Positions 13,787 through 29,554 of a stretch of DNA of 64,000 nucleotides are shown in pieces. Position 1 is the stretch's first letter; the number at the start of each line of letters is the position of its first letter. The notes beneath the pieces are model-generated. The model saw only the letters and a program-made list of their open reading frames with translations, was not told where the DNA came from and made no database searches. Origin of the DNA: Alnus glutinosa (Eukaryota; Streptophyta; Magnoliopsida; Fagales; Betulaceae). A program made the position numbers and the translations under genes. Location: positions 24,703,628 through 24,767,627 of the forward strand of contig NC_084897.1 of NCBI RefSeq assembly GCF_958979055.1. Direction: 5' to 3'.

Positions 13787-14077
13787 CTATTTACGGGGCA
13801 GAGGGGCGAAGAGGCGGACCACGAGTTGTTGCTGCTCGAGGAAGCGTCGTTTGAGGTAGTTCTCGAGGATCTCCATGACGGAGACGAAGCGCTTCATTTC
13901 CTCGAGCCGGCGGCTCAGCTCGGCTTCCCGGGCCCTGGCGCGCACCAGCCGGGCTTCGGTCTCGGCTAGCCGGCCCCGCAGGCTCTCCACCACCGCCACG
14001 TTATCGGTCGCCAGCGCGGCGGCTCGCGGCGGAACTAGGCTTTCCCTCGAGAACGGTGGTTGCTGACCGTAACACAT
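13787..14077 (-). CDS. SKIP34: SKIP34-like small protein, single exon
   Basis: This is a 96-residue intronless frame. The start MCYGQQ, the segment SLRGRLAETEARLVRARAREAELSRRLE split by charged residues, then MKRFVSVMEILENYLKRRF and the C-terminal LFAPLPRK match the plant SKIP34 family (SKP1-interacting partner 34) as I remember it. The family length is about 90-100 residues, so the gene looks complete. The central part is a charged helix, probably a coiled coil; there is no signal peptide, membrane segment or F-box. The name comes from a two-hybrid interaction with SKP1-like proteins; a molecular role is not established. The frame is markedly GC-richer than its AT-rich surroundings, as expected for a coding island. 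It is divergent from the ECD gene, whose ATG lies 1.9 kb away. Confidence 0.85.
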   Translation of the reverse strand: MCYGQQPPFSRESLVPPRAAALATDNVAVVESLRGRLAETEARLVRARAREAELSRRLEEMKRFVSVMEILENYLKRRFLEQQQLVVRLFAPLPRK

Positions 14078-14831
14078 CGTGAAACGACACCGTCGCGACG
14101 ATGATGATCGAAGAATGAATATGATGTCGAAAGAGAAGGGAGTTGTTGGATTGGCAGGGATTATTGGCCGACAGAAATAAATAATGGGGTGTGAGGCCTG
14201 AGGAATGAGGATTAATCTGGACGGTAAAGAGATGGGAGTTTTATTCTGCTACAACCAGGTCCAATTCTTTTCTGGATCACTAGCTTAGTAGCTTTCTTAG
14301 GTGACAAAACGACACCGATTTGTAACTCTCTGAACGACACCGCGTAACCTCTCCCTTTTTTAATCAAGGAATTACTACGTGCTCTTTTTCTTATTTTTCA
14401 ATCAACTTTGCCTTTTGGTTTTATTCCTTTTTCTTCTAGTCTCTAGTCTCTAGTCTCTACTGCTTTCTGAACGCGACGATTTTGTCTTTTAGACTTCAAT
14501 TTTTAATTTGGCCAATTTAAAACTTGAGTTAACAAACAATTTAAATCTAAGCTTATATCCAATTTTCTTTCAAATAAATAATAACATGAAAAATATATAC
14601 TTTTATACCATTCTTACATTCCTACATATATGTATGGTATATTATAAGTATTAAGTACATAACTCTATATAACTGTAGCATTGCTCTATAGTGTATGACA
14701 AATTTATGTTGATATAGAATGTAACTATTTATACCTATATATTTATATAATAGACATTCCAGTAACCTATATAATATACTTATATTTAATGAATCAAGTT
14801 GAGCTTATATGAACTATGATCAGGTGCCTAA

Positions 14832-15353
14832 TACTCCGTTTATTTAGGCGTAAGATGTATTCGGTATTTTTCGGTGTTTGGTAGGGACGAAAATAATAGT
14901 TAACATAAATTATTTGCAGTTTTACCGTAAAATCTTATTTAATTTTTTGAAAACGATTTACAGTTTTCAAAACTGTAAAATTGTTTTCTGAATTTAAACT
15001 CTTCACTCTTGCATGCACGTTTGTGGGAATTCACCATCGTCGGACGCTGGAGTTTGTTGGTAACCCAACTTTACTGCCGAAGATCTCCGAATTTTAGTAT
15101 CAGATTGCAAGAATCTGCCCTGTTTGGCCGGAATCTGAAAATTTCTCCCAGAATCCGGCAAATAAGATTCTGGCCAGTTTGGCTAGAATATGGCGATGGT
15201 GGCTGGACGTCTCCGGAATCTGGCGACGGTTGTTGGATTTCGTTTTACGCCATTGATAATTTTTTCGTACGAGCTAAATACCAGAAAATATTGTCAAGGA
15301 AAAAAAAAAATTTCGTCAAAAATATTTTACACCGAAACAAATAAAACGGAAGT
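14832..15353. mobile_element. Degraded copy of the TGCTCCGTTTGTTTCG element family
   Basis: The left end TACTCCGTTTATTTAGGCGT after TAA and the right end ATTTTACACCGAAACAAAT parallel the ends of the 1058-bp element at 49763. Subterminal text (TTTTCGGTGTTTGGTAGGGACG and a run of GGAATCTGGC-like pieces) is also shared. It is about half as long; boundaries on the right are approximate. Confidence 0.65.
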
Positions 15354-15509
15354 TGAATTTAGACGACTATAATTAGTTTAATAATCAAGTATAATTTTGA
15401 ATTGACAGCCGACTCATTTATCAAATGAACCAAAATCGGGTAGTGTATTCAAGCCAAGCCTGAGTTTTCTTGTGTGGGGATTTGTCCGTTTATGGCCCTT
15501 TTAAACACG

Positions 15510-15647
15510 GGAATAGCTAGAATTCCCACCCCCATCCACCCCAATCCCACCAACCCTAAGTGTAAAAAGTTGAAAATTGATTTATTAAATAAAAAAATTA
15601 AAACACTTAGAGTTGGTGGGATTAGGGTGGGAATTCTAACATTTTCC
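15510..15647. mobile_element. Mutator-like foldback MITE, 138 bp
   Basis: Arms GGAATAGCTAGAATTCCCACC and GGTGGGAATTCTAACATTTTCC are inverted repeats that continue through the CCAACCCTAAGTGT / ACACTTAGAGTTGG pair around an AT-rich loop. A 10-bp duplication TTTAAACACG lies at 15500-15509 and 15648-15657, in the 9-11 bp range of Mutator-like elements. Confidence 0.85.
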
Positions 15648-15962
15648 TTTAAACACGTTATACTTATTTGATAATTTGTTTATTCATTTTTGTTAATCTT
15701 AAAGACTTAAACGACTGAAATAGTTTTTCTTTGATAACTTATCTTCTTCTTTTTTTCCTTTCTCGTTACTCTTAAACGACTGCAATACCTTTTAAGCGAC
15801 TGAAAATCTTAAATCTTTTGATCACCGACAACCATAATCCAAATCGTAATCAAACGACAGCGTTCCACTGCACCCCAGAACATTCACGACTCCGCTCTAA
15901 AACCCCCCACCCCCCGAACATTGACGACAGCAACAGAACTACAGAAGGTAGTTACAGAGACC

Positions 15963-20179
<4,217 letters not shown>

Positions 20180-20543
20180 TTCTCTCTTCTTATGGGTCCT
20201 GTCCAGTTTTGTATTTGTTCTCTCCAATATATATATAGTTCATGACTATATATAGATTGTAACTCTTCTGCACAACTTCCTTAGCAATGTATATTGTGGT
20301 ACGCATCAGCATCAGGGCTTGTGCATGACCGTGTGTTTATATTCATTTTGGCGAGTGAATGCATACTTGGCGGAGTTTAAAGCTTTTCTCTCACAACTAT
20401 TCCACGTAGACAAATCAAAAATAAAAAGAAAAAGAAAAAACTAAAATTAATCATCGCTCCACTTGTTTTGCAAGCGGAATCTCAGTTGCAGTTACTTGGA
20501 ACGTCACTTTTCCCCCTGTATCAGGTTCAACTCATGACACACC

Positions 20544-21457
20544 TAGGGGTGGGCATGGGGCGGGGTGGGGCGGGTTTTCGCATTTTTTGGCCCCGCCCCG
20601 CACCTTTGTAGGTTGGAAATTTTCAACCCGCAAACCACACTTATTAAAGAGTAACCGTGCGGGGCGGTTCACTGCGGGGAGGGTTCGCGCGGGGCGGGTA
20701 TTTTGAGTGGCATTTACATAATTTTGATTTTATTTTGTAAAAAATAAAAAATTCAAAAAAAATACTGGTTTTTTAAATAAAAAATTAAATTCATATTTCC
20801 ATTCAAGAACATTTTTCATGGATTAGCCTTTTAAACTAAAAGTCCTATTAATTATAAGATAAAATTCTAAGAAACATGATTTATATTTTCTCCCATCAAC
20901 AAAGCATAATGAATAAATGACAAGAATAAAAAGCTATAATATTTCACTATTCTATGTCATCAATTTTCTTGTCTTTTCCAAAAGTAATGAAAAGATTATT
21001 TCAAATAACAATACAATAAAAATGTATACACTTTAACATCCCATGAAATTGAACCATAAAAATTGTATTTTTTACACAATGAAATGAGTCCACTAGTTAG
21101 TAAACAACTAAACATGCAAAAATATAACAGTCCATTGGTTAGTAAACATGCAAAAATATAATAGTGAACCAAAACAATTTAAAACAAAAGGAAAAAATGA
21201 AGAAGATGAAGAGAAAGAGAAAGATTCCCTCTTCTAGCCTTCTAGTTTTCTTTCTTTCCCCATTTTTTTTTTTTTTTTTTTTTCTCCTCCTTTGTGCGGG
21301 TGGGGCGGGGCGGGGCGGGGCGGGGACCCGCGTTTTTTAAAAGTCTAAACCCGCAACCCGCCCCGCATAAATTTCTCAAATTAGGATCCTAACCCGCAAA
21401 AAATCTCAAAAATTCGGTCTTCTGCGGGGCGGGTGCTGCGGGTTTTGCACACCCCTA
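20544..21457. mobile_element. hAT-like non-autonomous element, 914 bp, with GC-rich ends
   Basis: It begins TAGGGGTGGGCATGGGGCGG and ends GCGGGTTTTGCACACCCCTA after a run of CGGGGC repeats. The 8-bp duplication GACACACC is perfect (20536-20543 and 21458-21465). Both subterminal regions are built of GGGGCGGG/CCCGCCCC words while the centre is AT-rich and non-coding. No transposase is present. Confidence 0.9.
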
Positions 21458-21593
21458 GACACACCCATTGGCCATTGCGTAGTCAATGGTCAAGACTTTT
21501 TTCAATCTCTGACTCTTTATTTTTTTTTTATTTTTTTCTAATTAATCTCTGATTATTCTGATGCATCTTTTTCCAATCTAATCCAACATGTTC

Positions 21594-21600
21594 TATAAAA
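21594..21600 (+). promoter_or_regulatory. TATA box of NIC1
   Basis: TATAAAA lies 89 bp upstream of the NIC1 ATG, which places a start site near 21625-21630 and gives a 5' leader of about 60 nt. No other TATA-like word is nearer. Confidence 0.6.
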
Positions 21601-21688
21601 TCAACGGCGCACAGCCATTCACTGGTCAATGCTAAAAAAATATATTCATTTTTAGATTGGACTTCGAGGAGGCTAAGAAAGACCAGTA

Positions 21689-24477
21689 ATGGCTCCGTCG
21701 ACGATGGACTTGTTGAAGGACGAGCTCCCAGTGGTACAAGAATCTCTGGTTCTGTCTGGGGACGTCAAGATCGGCCTTGTCCTCATCGACGTCGTTAATG
21801 GCTTCTGCACCGTCGGCGCTGGCAATCTGGTATTATATAACTTTTCGATACCTCGTACCTCATTAAGGTTTTGTCCGGATGTACGATGAGAAAACAACGT
21901 ATTCTTGTCGTATTTTGGTCCTTTTCTTTTGTTTTCTTTTTCTTTTTGTGGTTTTGGTTTCAATTTGTATTTTCTCTTGGAAAAGCAATTCCAATAGTTT
22001 GTAAACAAAATCTTCTAAGTTTGCCGCATTTGGAAAAATAATATACTGAGAACAATTTTGTTTTTATTCACCAAAAACGAAGCTCTGTTTAAATCTCTGG
22101 TTTGATGGCTTTTTACATGCTTAATGAAATTATACTCTTATTTATGAATCATCAAATGGGTCCAATAAAGTTTTAGAAGTTAGCAATTTGTCGTTTGGTT
22201 TGGCAGTTCATCTGTAAAAAGTTGTCGTATTCACTATATAGTTGTGTGGGATTGTGTTTTGTGTAGGCTCCAAGACAGCACGATAAGCAAATTTCTGGGA
22301 TGGTGGATGAGACGGTGAGACTTGCCAGAGAGTTCTGTGAGAAGAATTGGCCTGTTTTTGCTTTCCTTGACTCCCATCACCCGGATATTCCTGAACACCC
22401 ATATCCTCCTCATTGTATAGCTGGAACAGATGAGGCAAAACTGGTTCCTGGTACTTCATTTTCTTTCTTTCTTTCTTTCTTTCTTTCGCTTTTGCTGAAA
22501 ATACTTGCATTGCGGCTGAGCAATTTATGGATTTCCTTCTCTCATTTGCTATCTCCTATAACTTGCAGCCCTGCAATGGTTAGAGAATGAACCATCTGCA
22601 ACCCTTAGGTGCAAAGATTGCATTGACGGGTTTGTTGGCTCAATTGAAAAAGATGGGTCCAATGTGTTTATAGATTGGGTGAAAAATAATCAGATAAAAA
22701 AGGTAAGCATTTCCGATGTCGTCAAAGGACACTGTCTGATTCTGATGGTGTCGTTTTAATGATTATTAAAGGAAAGTTGTGGTCAATATTCAATCTAATT
22801 TTACGATCATTTTCTTGTTCATGTAGATTTTGGTGGCAGGGATATGCACAGATGTATGTGTGCTGGATTTTGTGTCTTCAGCACTGTCTGCTAGAAATCG
22901 CGGTTTCCTTCCACCTCTGGAGGATGTGATTGTCTATTCCCAAGGATGTGCTACCTTTGACCTTCCTATTCATATTGCCAGAACTCTGAAAGATGCTGTG
23001 GCTCATCCACAGGTAATTTGAATAGTAAGATTATAGGTTCACTCTAATTTACTTTTAAATCCTTATTTATATTCGAACTTGTGTGTGGAAGGTTTAGTTA
23101 CTTGGATATCAGAGCTAACATTTTATTTTTCAAGGCCCAGGAATATCAAATATGTTTAGTAAAATATAAAAGGCCAATCAAACCCATATATCTAATGGGG
23201 AGGAAATTAATAGTTTTATAATTTCAAGAAACACACATGCCTTGTGAGAAAAAGAGAAAAAGGGAAGAAAAGAAAAATCTCTGTATCAACCTGTCCTTAT
23301 TAGGGGAGAAAGAGTGTATGCTAAATAATCCCTAAAGTTTCCTGGTTTTGATATGTATACCCATTTCTGAATCCGTGTATTTGCGTATTTCATTTTCATT
23401 GCTTAATGAGATAAGTGCAAACAAAAGAACTTGGTAATTCCAAACCAGTATAATGGTTATGTTCTATCCTCAAGTGAACTATCCAATGAACATTACAAAC
23501 TTTTTATTACATAACTTGGATCACATCGATGGTTAAGTTGGACCATGCATTTTGGTCTTTGATAGAGTTGATGAAGTTATACCGAATATTATGATGCTTC
23601 AGTTGTTGAACTTTTTTTGGCTATTGGTTATATTATTGTAGCCTAGGCAGCGAAAAAGGGATGGTAATATTGATATTAATCTTTTGTTATATAATATAAT
23701 ATAAGAATTTTATATGTATTGATTTAAGTGCTGTTCTTTGGCACTTGTATTGGTTATGCGTCAAGAGTTGGCGTTAAGTCCTCCCCCACCTTAATTTCTG
23801 TGGTTAAGGTATCCAGAAAAAAAAAAGGGGCGCAGGGGGGGGGGGGGGGGGGGGGGGGGGTGGGCTTCTTTCTACTTGCTTGCTTATTATTCTATCTGAG
23901 ACGAGGGTAGGGGTTATTTCTAACAACAACCATGAGGAGATGATTTAGATCATAACTTTTTGATAGGCAGGGAGATAGGGTTGACATTGAACACTGAGAA
24001 TGTAACTTAGACAGTTGGAATAAGGGAAAAATGAAAATTAATTTCTTTGGGCTGCTCACCAGTAGAATGATAATGCATCATTGATGGTGATGACTACTAT
24101 AAGAGCCTGAAGCGTAGTAGTGGTTCAAAGGGCATGTGATCAAAGAATTATTTTAAGGAAGACACTCATTTTCTTTGTTTTTTCTTTGAATTTTGTAATC
24201 CCTTGTTCAGTATTGATTACAATAATTTGAAGGTGCGTAATTTTAAATTGACTCAGATTCTGTTGTCAGTTTCAAAATCCTTCTTCATCTTTTAAACTAT
24301 TAAAAATCTGACCTGCTTGCCTGCTCATTATGTGTCTTTTATATATGCAATCCTTCCTGATTGTTGTTATGTTTGTCATGGCAGGAGCTGATGCATCACA
24401 TAGGCCTTTACATTGCCAAGGGAAGGGGGGCCAAGGTAGTGTCAGAGGTAACATTTGGTGCACTGAAAGAACCCTGA
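21689..24477 (+). CDS. NIC1: Nicotinamidase NIC1 (5 exons)
   Basis: Exons: 21689-21829, 22267-22450, 22569-22702, 22827-23012, 24385-24477; 738 nt, 245 aa, all phases closing. It deaminates nicotinamide to nicotinate, the first step of the plant NAD salvage cycle, in the cytosol. The isochorismatase-fold triad is visible as Asp34 (VLIDVVNGF), Lys124 (RCKDCIDGF) and Cys164 (GICTDVCV). Metal ligands are expected at Asp82, His84 and His96 (DSHHPDIPEH ... YPPHC). QELMHHIGLYIAKGRGAKVVSE near the end is typical of AtNIC1. Length equals the family's. Intron 4 is unusually long (1372 bp) and holds a 26-base G run. In Arabidopsis NIC1 neighbours a NET2 gene, and the same pairing is seen here. Confidence 0.96.
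23835..23860 (+). repeat. Homopolymer G run in NIC1 intron 4
   Basis: Twenty-six consecutive G bases follow AAAAGGGGCGCA. It may form a G-quadruplex in DNA or pre-mRNA, or its length may be an assembly error. Confidence 0.9.
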
Positions 24478-25687
24478 TCTTGGTGGTATAAAATTCAGGC
24501 TTTCTCATATAGAGAGGAAAGTAGTGCTATGGAAATGCATTATGCATCTCTGTTAACTTGTAATTATGTGTTGGCAACCTGTGATATCATCGCCGGAGAT
24601 AAACAATTTACGTTTATTAGTGACTATTATAGCGTCCTCCTTGCCTCGCTATGTTTTGATTTGTTTATGATGCTCCAGAATTTGTCTACGTTATTGTTAA
24701 GGTATTTTGACTGTCCAGTGAGCCTCTGTATACCTGCAAAGATATGGATAAATAAAGACAAGATATAAAAGGTGTAATTAAAATGATTGTGTTAGTTATT
24801 GAACATGACGACATTGATAATAAGGATTATAATAGTTGGGGGCTTAGGCACTCAAATTAGTTTCCTCTCTCATTAGCACAGATCTTTTATGTTATGAAAC
24901 AAATTGTGGTTCTTCATTTCCAACATGATGATTGAAAACGTCATAAAGAAACATTGTTCTTGCTCTTGAGAGTTGAAAATCAAATCTTTATGGGGGGAAA
25001 AAAAAAATAGTTAAATGGAACTATCCAGCATTTGACGGTTATGAACCGTCTTCAAGACACAAGAAAGAGTATTGGATGTAATCTTGCTATTTGGGTAATC
25101 TGGACTAGCCACTTGGAATATGCAATCTTCTGAAATTGTTGACACTGTACTAATCACTACTGGTTTGCTGTGTTTGTTAATGTGTTTTATAGGGTAAATT
25201 TTTGTTATTAGTTTGAAAAAGTGTTCCGATACGACATAAAGTTGAAAACAATTTTTCGTGGTTTGAAGAATAATTTATATTTTGAGTTATTTGTTAATGT
25301 ATTTTGTCTTGAGAACAGAAAACAAAAGACAGAAACAAACATGGCTTCTGTCTTGAAAACAGAAAACAAAACACAGAAACAAACATAGCACAATTGAAAA
25401 TTCCTGATGACTTACCCAAGATTTTCCTGCTGTCAACCATGTAATGATGTCCATAGTATATAATTTAAACGCCAAATACAAATTAAATGGAAACCTTCCT
25501 GTTGTTTTGATAGTTACAAACTAGGAAAATCTATAGGACACGGAAAACATAATTTCACCAGTTCAAAACCAAAAAGAGGAGAGAAATCGTTTATCTCTTG
25601 CCAAAATACTCTAAAAAATAAGGAAAAAGAAATAAAAGAACTCCTCAAAGAAATAAAAATGAATCTGAGCAAAAGAATTAGAGCAAT
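24478..25687. other. Convergent intergenic space between NIC1 and NET2
   Basis: It must hold both 3' UTRs. At about 25305-25386 a unit of roughly 40 bp (CTTGAAAACAGAAAACAAAA followed by CAGAAACAAACAT) is repeated twice in tandem. I recognise no gene or transposon. Confidence 0.65.
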
Positions 25688-28600
25688 TTACAAATGGGGT
25701 CCTTCTCTAAGACCATGATACTTCCTATGCATTGCTGGGCTCATGCAGGAGAAGATTGATGGCTTTTGTTTCTTTGATTTGACACCAAAGATGAATGACC
25801 GCAAAGGAACGCGGCTTCGACTGTGTACATGTCCCAGCTGGGGATTTGCTTCCTTCTTCGATCCAGAAAACTCGAATTCCTCATCCAACTTTGCTAGAGT
25901 CTTCTCAAGTTCAAGTTGGAGGGCTGTCACATGATCTAAACCTGCTTGCAATTCATCTGCAACCTTGTTATTCTCTTGTTTCATGTTCAAGACCTCACCT
26001 TGAAACTTTGCAGCTTGATAGCTCGTGAACTTGAATTCATCTTCTTCAGCACTCTCCTTTAAAGCTGTTGTTATTTCTTCTTGGATGTTGCACAAAGAGG
26101 AGAACCTGCACTGTAGTTCATCTTTCAGTAATTCGCTTTTCTCAAGCCAGACAGTTAGTTCAGTCCGTATTTCTCTCAAGTGCTTGTATATTGGCCGTGC
26201 ATCTGATTTCAGAGCATATTTTGCAGTACTACTTGCCTCTAGCTTCTTACCATTTCCCTCAAGCTTCAATATCTCAGCCTGTAAATCCTTGATTCCTGTT
26301 TCGAATTTCTGTATCTGATGGAATGAGGTGCTGAATTTTAACCAGAAATCCAAGTTCTCCTCTAGCAGTTCATCAATGTGCATTCGTAGCTTTTCTTCAA
26401 TTGCTGAAATAGTATCAGGTTGGTCAATTAGAATGGCCGTGATGTCTTGTTTCTCTTTTGCCAGAGTCTTAAAGGTTTCAGTTGCAGTTGATGTTTCAAT
26501 TCCTGCTTTAGGTTCAAAATTTAGATCCTCCAATGAATTAGACGTCTGCTGGAAGTCTGAAGCTGTGAAGTCTTTTATGTCCTCATTTTCATCGAAACAT
26601 TTCACCAGAAGGTTTATTTTCTGATGTAATGATTTAATTTCTTCATCCTTCATTGCATTAGCATTCTTCAGTTCTTTCAGCTGTAACGAGATGTCAAAAT
26701 TGCCGTCCCGAGTTTTCTTCTCCACTTCAACAAGCTTTTTCTTGACATCCTTGTAATTGCGAAGAGTTGCGGTGTACTCTGTCAGTAGAACTTTTTCTCT
26801 ATCCTCCAATCCATTCAAGAACAATTGCTTCCAGTCTGGCTCATCTTCTTGAATGGTTTCCTGTTCCTCTGGTTCAACATTGAGAAGACTATCAACTGTC
26901 TGTGATGAATTTGGCTTGTCATCTCTGTCCTGCGATATCAGGTCCTGACCTTTCTCTGACAAATTATCAGGGTCATTATTTGCCTGGGATTTACCAAAAA
27001 CTTCATTTTCAGCAGAAGTACTGAGAGCGTTGTTAGCTTCTGCAGAACCCTCGCCAGGATTCAGTGTCTCCTCTTGCTCTTTTAACTCCTTTTTTGATCT
27101 GATTTCAGCTGTTGATCCCTCTTCTTTCTGTGATTCACCTGTAGCATTGACCTTTTCATCTTGCTTCACACCCTGCAGTTTCTTGTAACCATCATCAGGA
27201 TTCAGTGCATCTTCTTGTGCTTCGAACTCTTTCAGCAATTTGGCTTCACCTAGAGATTCCTCTTCTTTTTGTGATGGATCTGCAAGCTCAAGCTCCTCAT
27301 CTGGCTTCACGCTTTGCAATTTCTCAGAAAGGTGATCAAGATTACAGCGTGCTTCAGTGAAATGTGTTTGGAGATTGTTGTTCTGGTTTTCAAAACTCTG
27401 GTTTAAGTCCTGAACAGAGTGCAACTTTTCCTCCACGTCTTTCAGCTTGTTGCTCATATTGTTTGATCCATCAGTTAGAGTTGCCTTATAATCTTCCAAG
27501 CTTCGAATTTGTGCTTGAAGCTCATCGGTTTCTGTTCTTAATCTCTTCACAAGAGCAGTCTTCGATGAAACCGCAGTTTGTAAGCTGATCACCTTATTCA
27601 CAAGCTCATCTATCTTCTCCGCCATCTCTGTAACACCCAGAGATTCATTGGCCCCAGACTCAAAGTGTTCCTTGATCTTCTCACGTAACAATTCCAATTC
27701 CTGTCTCCCTTGTGTCACAATGCCCACTTCTTGGTCTAAGCTTGTTAACTCTTCTACCACATTCATAGACCCATCTCCAGCATGTGGCTTTTCTTGATTA
27801 ATCTGATCACCATGAAACTCAGCCTTGAGACACTCAAACTTCTCCGTGGCATCCCTAATCCTACTGGACTCAACTCTTGCTTCCTCAGCGGCTATCTCCT
27901 GTTTCTCCTGCAAATGAGCCAACGTCTCTTCACACGATTTTAAAGCGGCTGCTGCCATCAATCTCCGAGCCTCACCATCTTCAATGACCATGCCCTCACT
28001 GAATTCATCTTGCAAACTGAAAACTCTCTCTTGCATTTCCTCAATACGATTCTCGATTTCCCAGTATTTTGCAAGCCCGTGCTCATAAGAGCTCTTTAAG
28101 AACTCTTTCTCAGTTTGCAGCGCTAGAATGTGTTTCTGATGCTTGTCGATCTCTTCGAGCGCCTCAGGTTTGCTCAAACCAGATTTAGCAACTGCAGTGG
28201 TAGCTGCAGTTTTGGTTGTCTTCTTAGATTGCAATTTCTTTGTAGCTGATGTTATGATAGTCTTTAAATCTTTATTTGGACTCTTTGGAACCATAGGAAT
28301 ATTTGATTTTGGGACTTCTGGAGCCCTTCTTGGCAATCTAGGCATGGCTTCTTCGTCTTCTTCCTCCATTGCAAATTGGACCTGTTCTGGGAAAACAGAA
28401 GCAATGGTGGTGTTGGCATTTTGTAGCTCTGTTGATATGTGGTCATACCGTTCAGCTAAAGCTCGGTAAGCTCGGTATGATTCTTCCACAAAGTGTATGA
28501 GCTCTGGCCTCTTTTTGTAGTACATTTCTGCTCTCTTGGCGAAGGAGTCCCCATCCTCTTCGATGAGTTTCACCACGTTGTGCACCTTTTCCTCCATATC

Positions 28601-29479
28601 TGCAACTCCCATGAAATTTACAGGCTCATCAGGCAATCCCCCTTAGATTTTATGAATGTCAATACAGTTTTTTTTTTTTTTTTTCCTATTCACTATGGGA
28701 GAGGGGAAAAGGGTAATGTCAAAACAGTTTATCTGCAGATAAAGGTATTTCAATTTCTACATCTTTTCAGCAGTTATTTTCCAAGGATCTAGGGAGTGGA
28801 TCAACATTTCCAGAACAGGAAATTGGAATCTAGGAAACAACTTAACAAAAAGTCCACACGTTCTGCCATAAGATTGAGCCAGAAAGTTGGAGATCCAGAT
28901 TGAATCAGAGCTAGAAACCTTAATTAAGAGTATGCCTACTTACTACCTTAAGTAAGTTTCAGACCAATAAAAGAAAATCAACTCCATATCGAACATATTT
29001 GACACAATTAATGTTTCTTAGATGATTTCCAGAAAAGAACCTTAAATTTTTGGTTGGAAAGTTGTTTCCTGGATTATAAACGGATCACATGCAGACAATA
29101 TTTAATCAAACACCTTCAATTGTAATATTGCCAAACTATCCATAAACCTCCGATTGGCTCCTATCAGAATGCATTTTCTCAACCTCAGCTCATCTATAAT
29201 TGCAATGAAATGCGTTATCAAAAATCCATTCAAATTTATATAGATTCAATGAAATCAGTTATAAAAAATCCATTCAAATTACTACCCTTATCACTCCGAT
29301 TAGCTTTTTTCCATTGTATACAAGAATTCAATGCTAGCTCAAGCTACGTACAATGCATGTGACCCCGACCAAATTAGCCCAGTACCTTGAAGGTTTTGCT
29401 CCAGCCATTTTGACTGCTTGGTTCTGATATGGCTCGCCCACCACCATGAATATGCATTGCTTGCAGCTCTCTGTAACAT
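25688..29479 (-). CDS. NET2D-like: NETWORKED 2 family actin-binding protein (2 exons)
   Basis: Exon 1 is 29479-29386, exon 2 is 28599-25688; 3006 nt, 1001 aa, joined CAA G|gtactg ... ttgcag|AT to give ...NLQDMEEKV. The small first exon holds the start of the NAB actin-binding domain ([19 protein letters not shown]), completed in exon 2 by [20 protein letters not shown] and [10 protein letters not shown] (domain about residues 10-95). The remainder is mostly coiled coil with an acidic, partly repetitive middle (two related blocks with [10 protein letters not shown].. and [10 protein letters not shown]..). NET2 proteins link actin filaments to membranes, with NET2A known at the pollen-tube plasma membrane. 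Length agrees with the 950-1000 of the family. A (GA)n tract lies in the 5' leader, and a 44-bp retroposed tail in the intron. NET2D is suggested by adjacency to NIC1. Confidence 0.95.
28671..28714 (-). mobile_element. Short retroposed fragment in NET2 intron, 44 bp
   Basis: A poly-T run followed by about 30 bp (CCTATTCACTATGGGAGAGG...) sits between AATGTCAATACAGTTT (28655-28670) and AATGTCAAAACAGTTT (28715-28730), a 16-bp duplication with one mismatch. On the minus strand it is a short 3' end plus poly-A. Confidence 0.75.
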
Positions 29480-29515
29480 ATTTGCTATTCTTTTTTTTCC
29501 CTTCCTGGGTCTTCT

Positions 29516-29518
<3 letters not shown>

Positions 29519-29552
<34 letters not shown>
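29519..29552. repeat. (CT)n in NET2 5' leader
   Basis: About 16 CT dinucleotides begin 40 bp upstream of the NET2 start codon, so they read as (GA)n in the transcript or core promoter. Such GA tracts are bound by plant BBR/BPC proteins; function here is inferred. Confidence 0.85.

Positions 29553-29554
<2 letters not shown>

Larger units (their letters stand above)
14078..15962. other. Divergent intergenic region between SKIP34 and ECD
   Basis: It holds both promoters, a degraded copy (14832-15353) of the GC-rich element family seen intact at 49763-50820, and a 138-bp Mutator-like MITE (15510-15647). The sequence CTAGTCT is repeated in tandem at about 14434-14458. No gene is recognised between them. 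Confidence 0.65.
20180..21688. other. Intergenic region between ECD and NIC1
   Basis: It contains the ECD 3' UTR, a 914-bp hAT-like element filling most of the space, and the short NIC1 promoter after it. No gene is seen. Confidence 0.75.
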
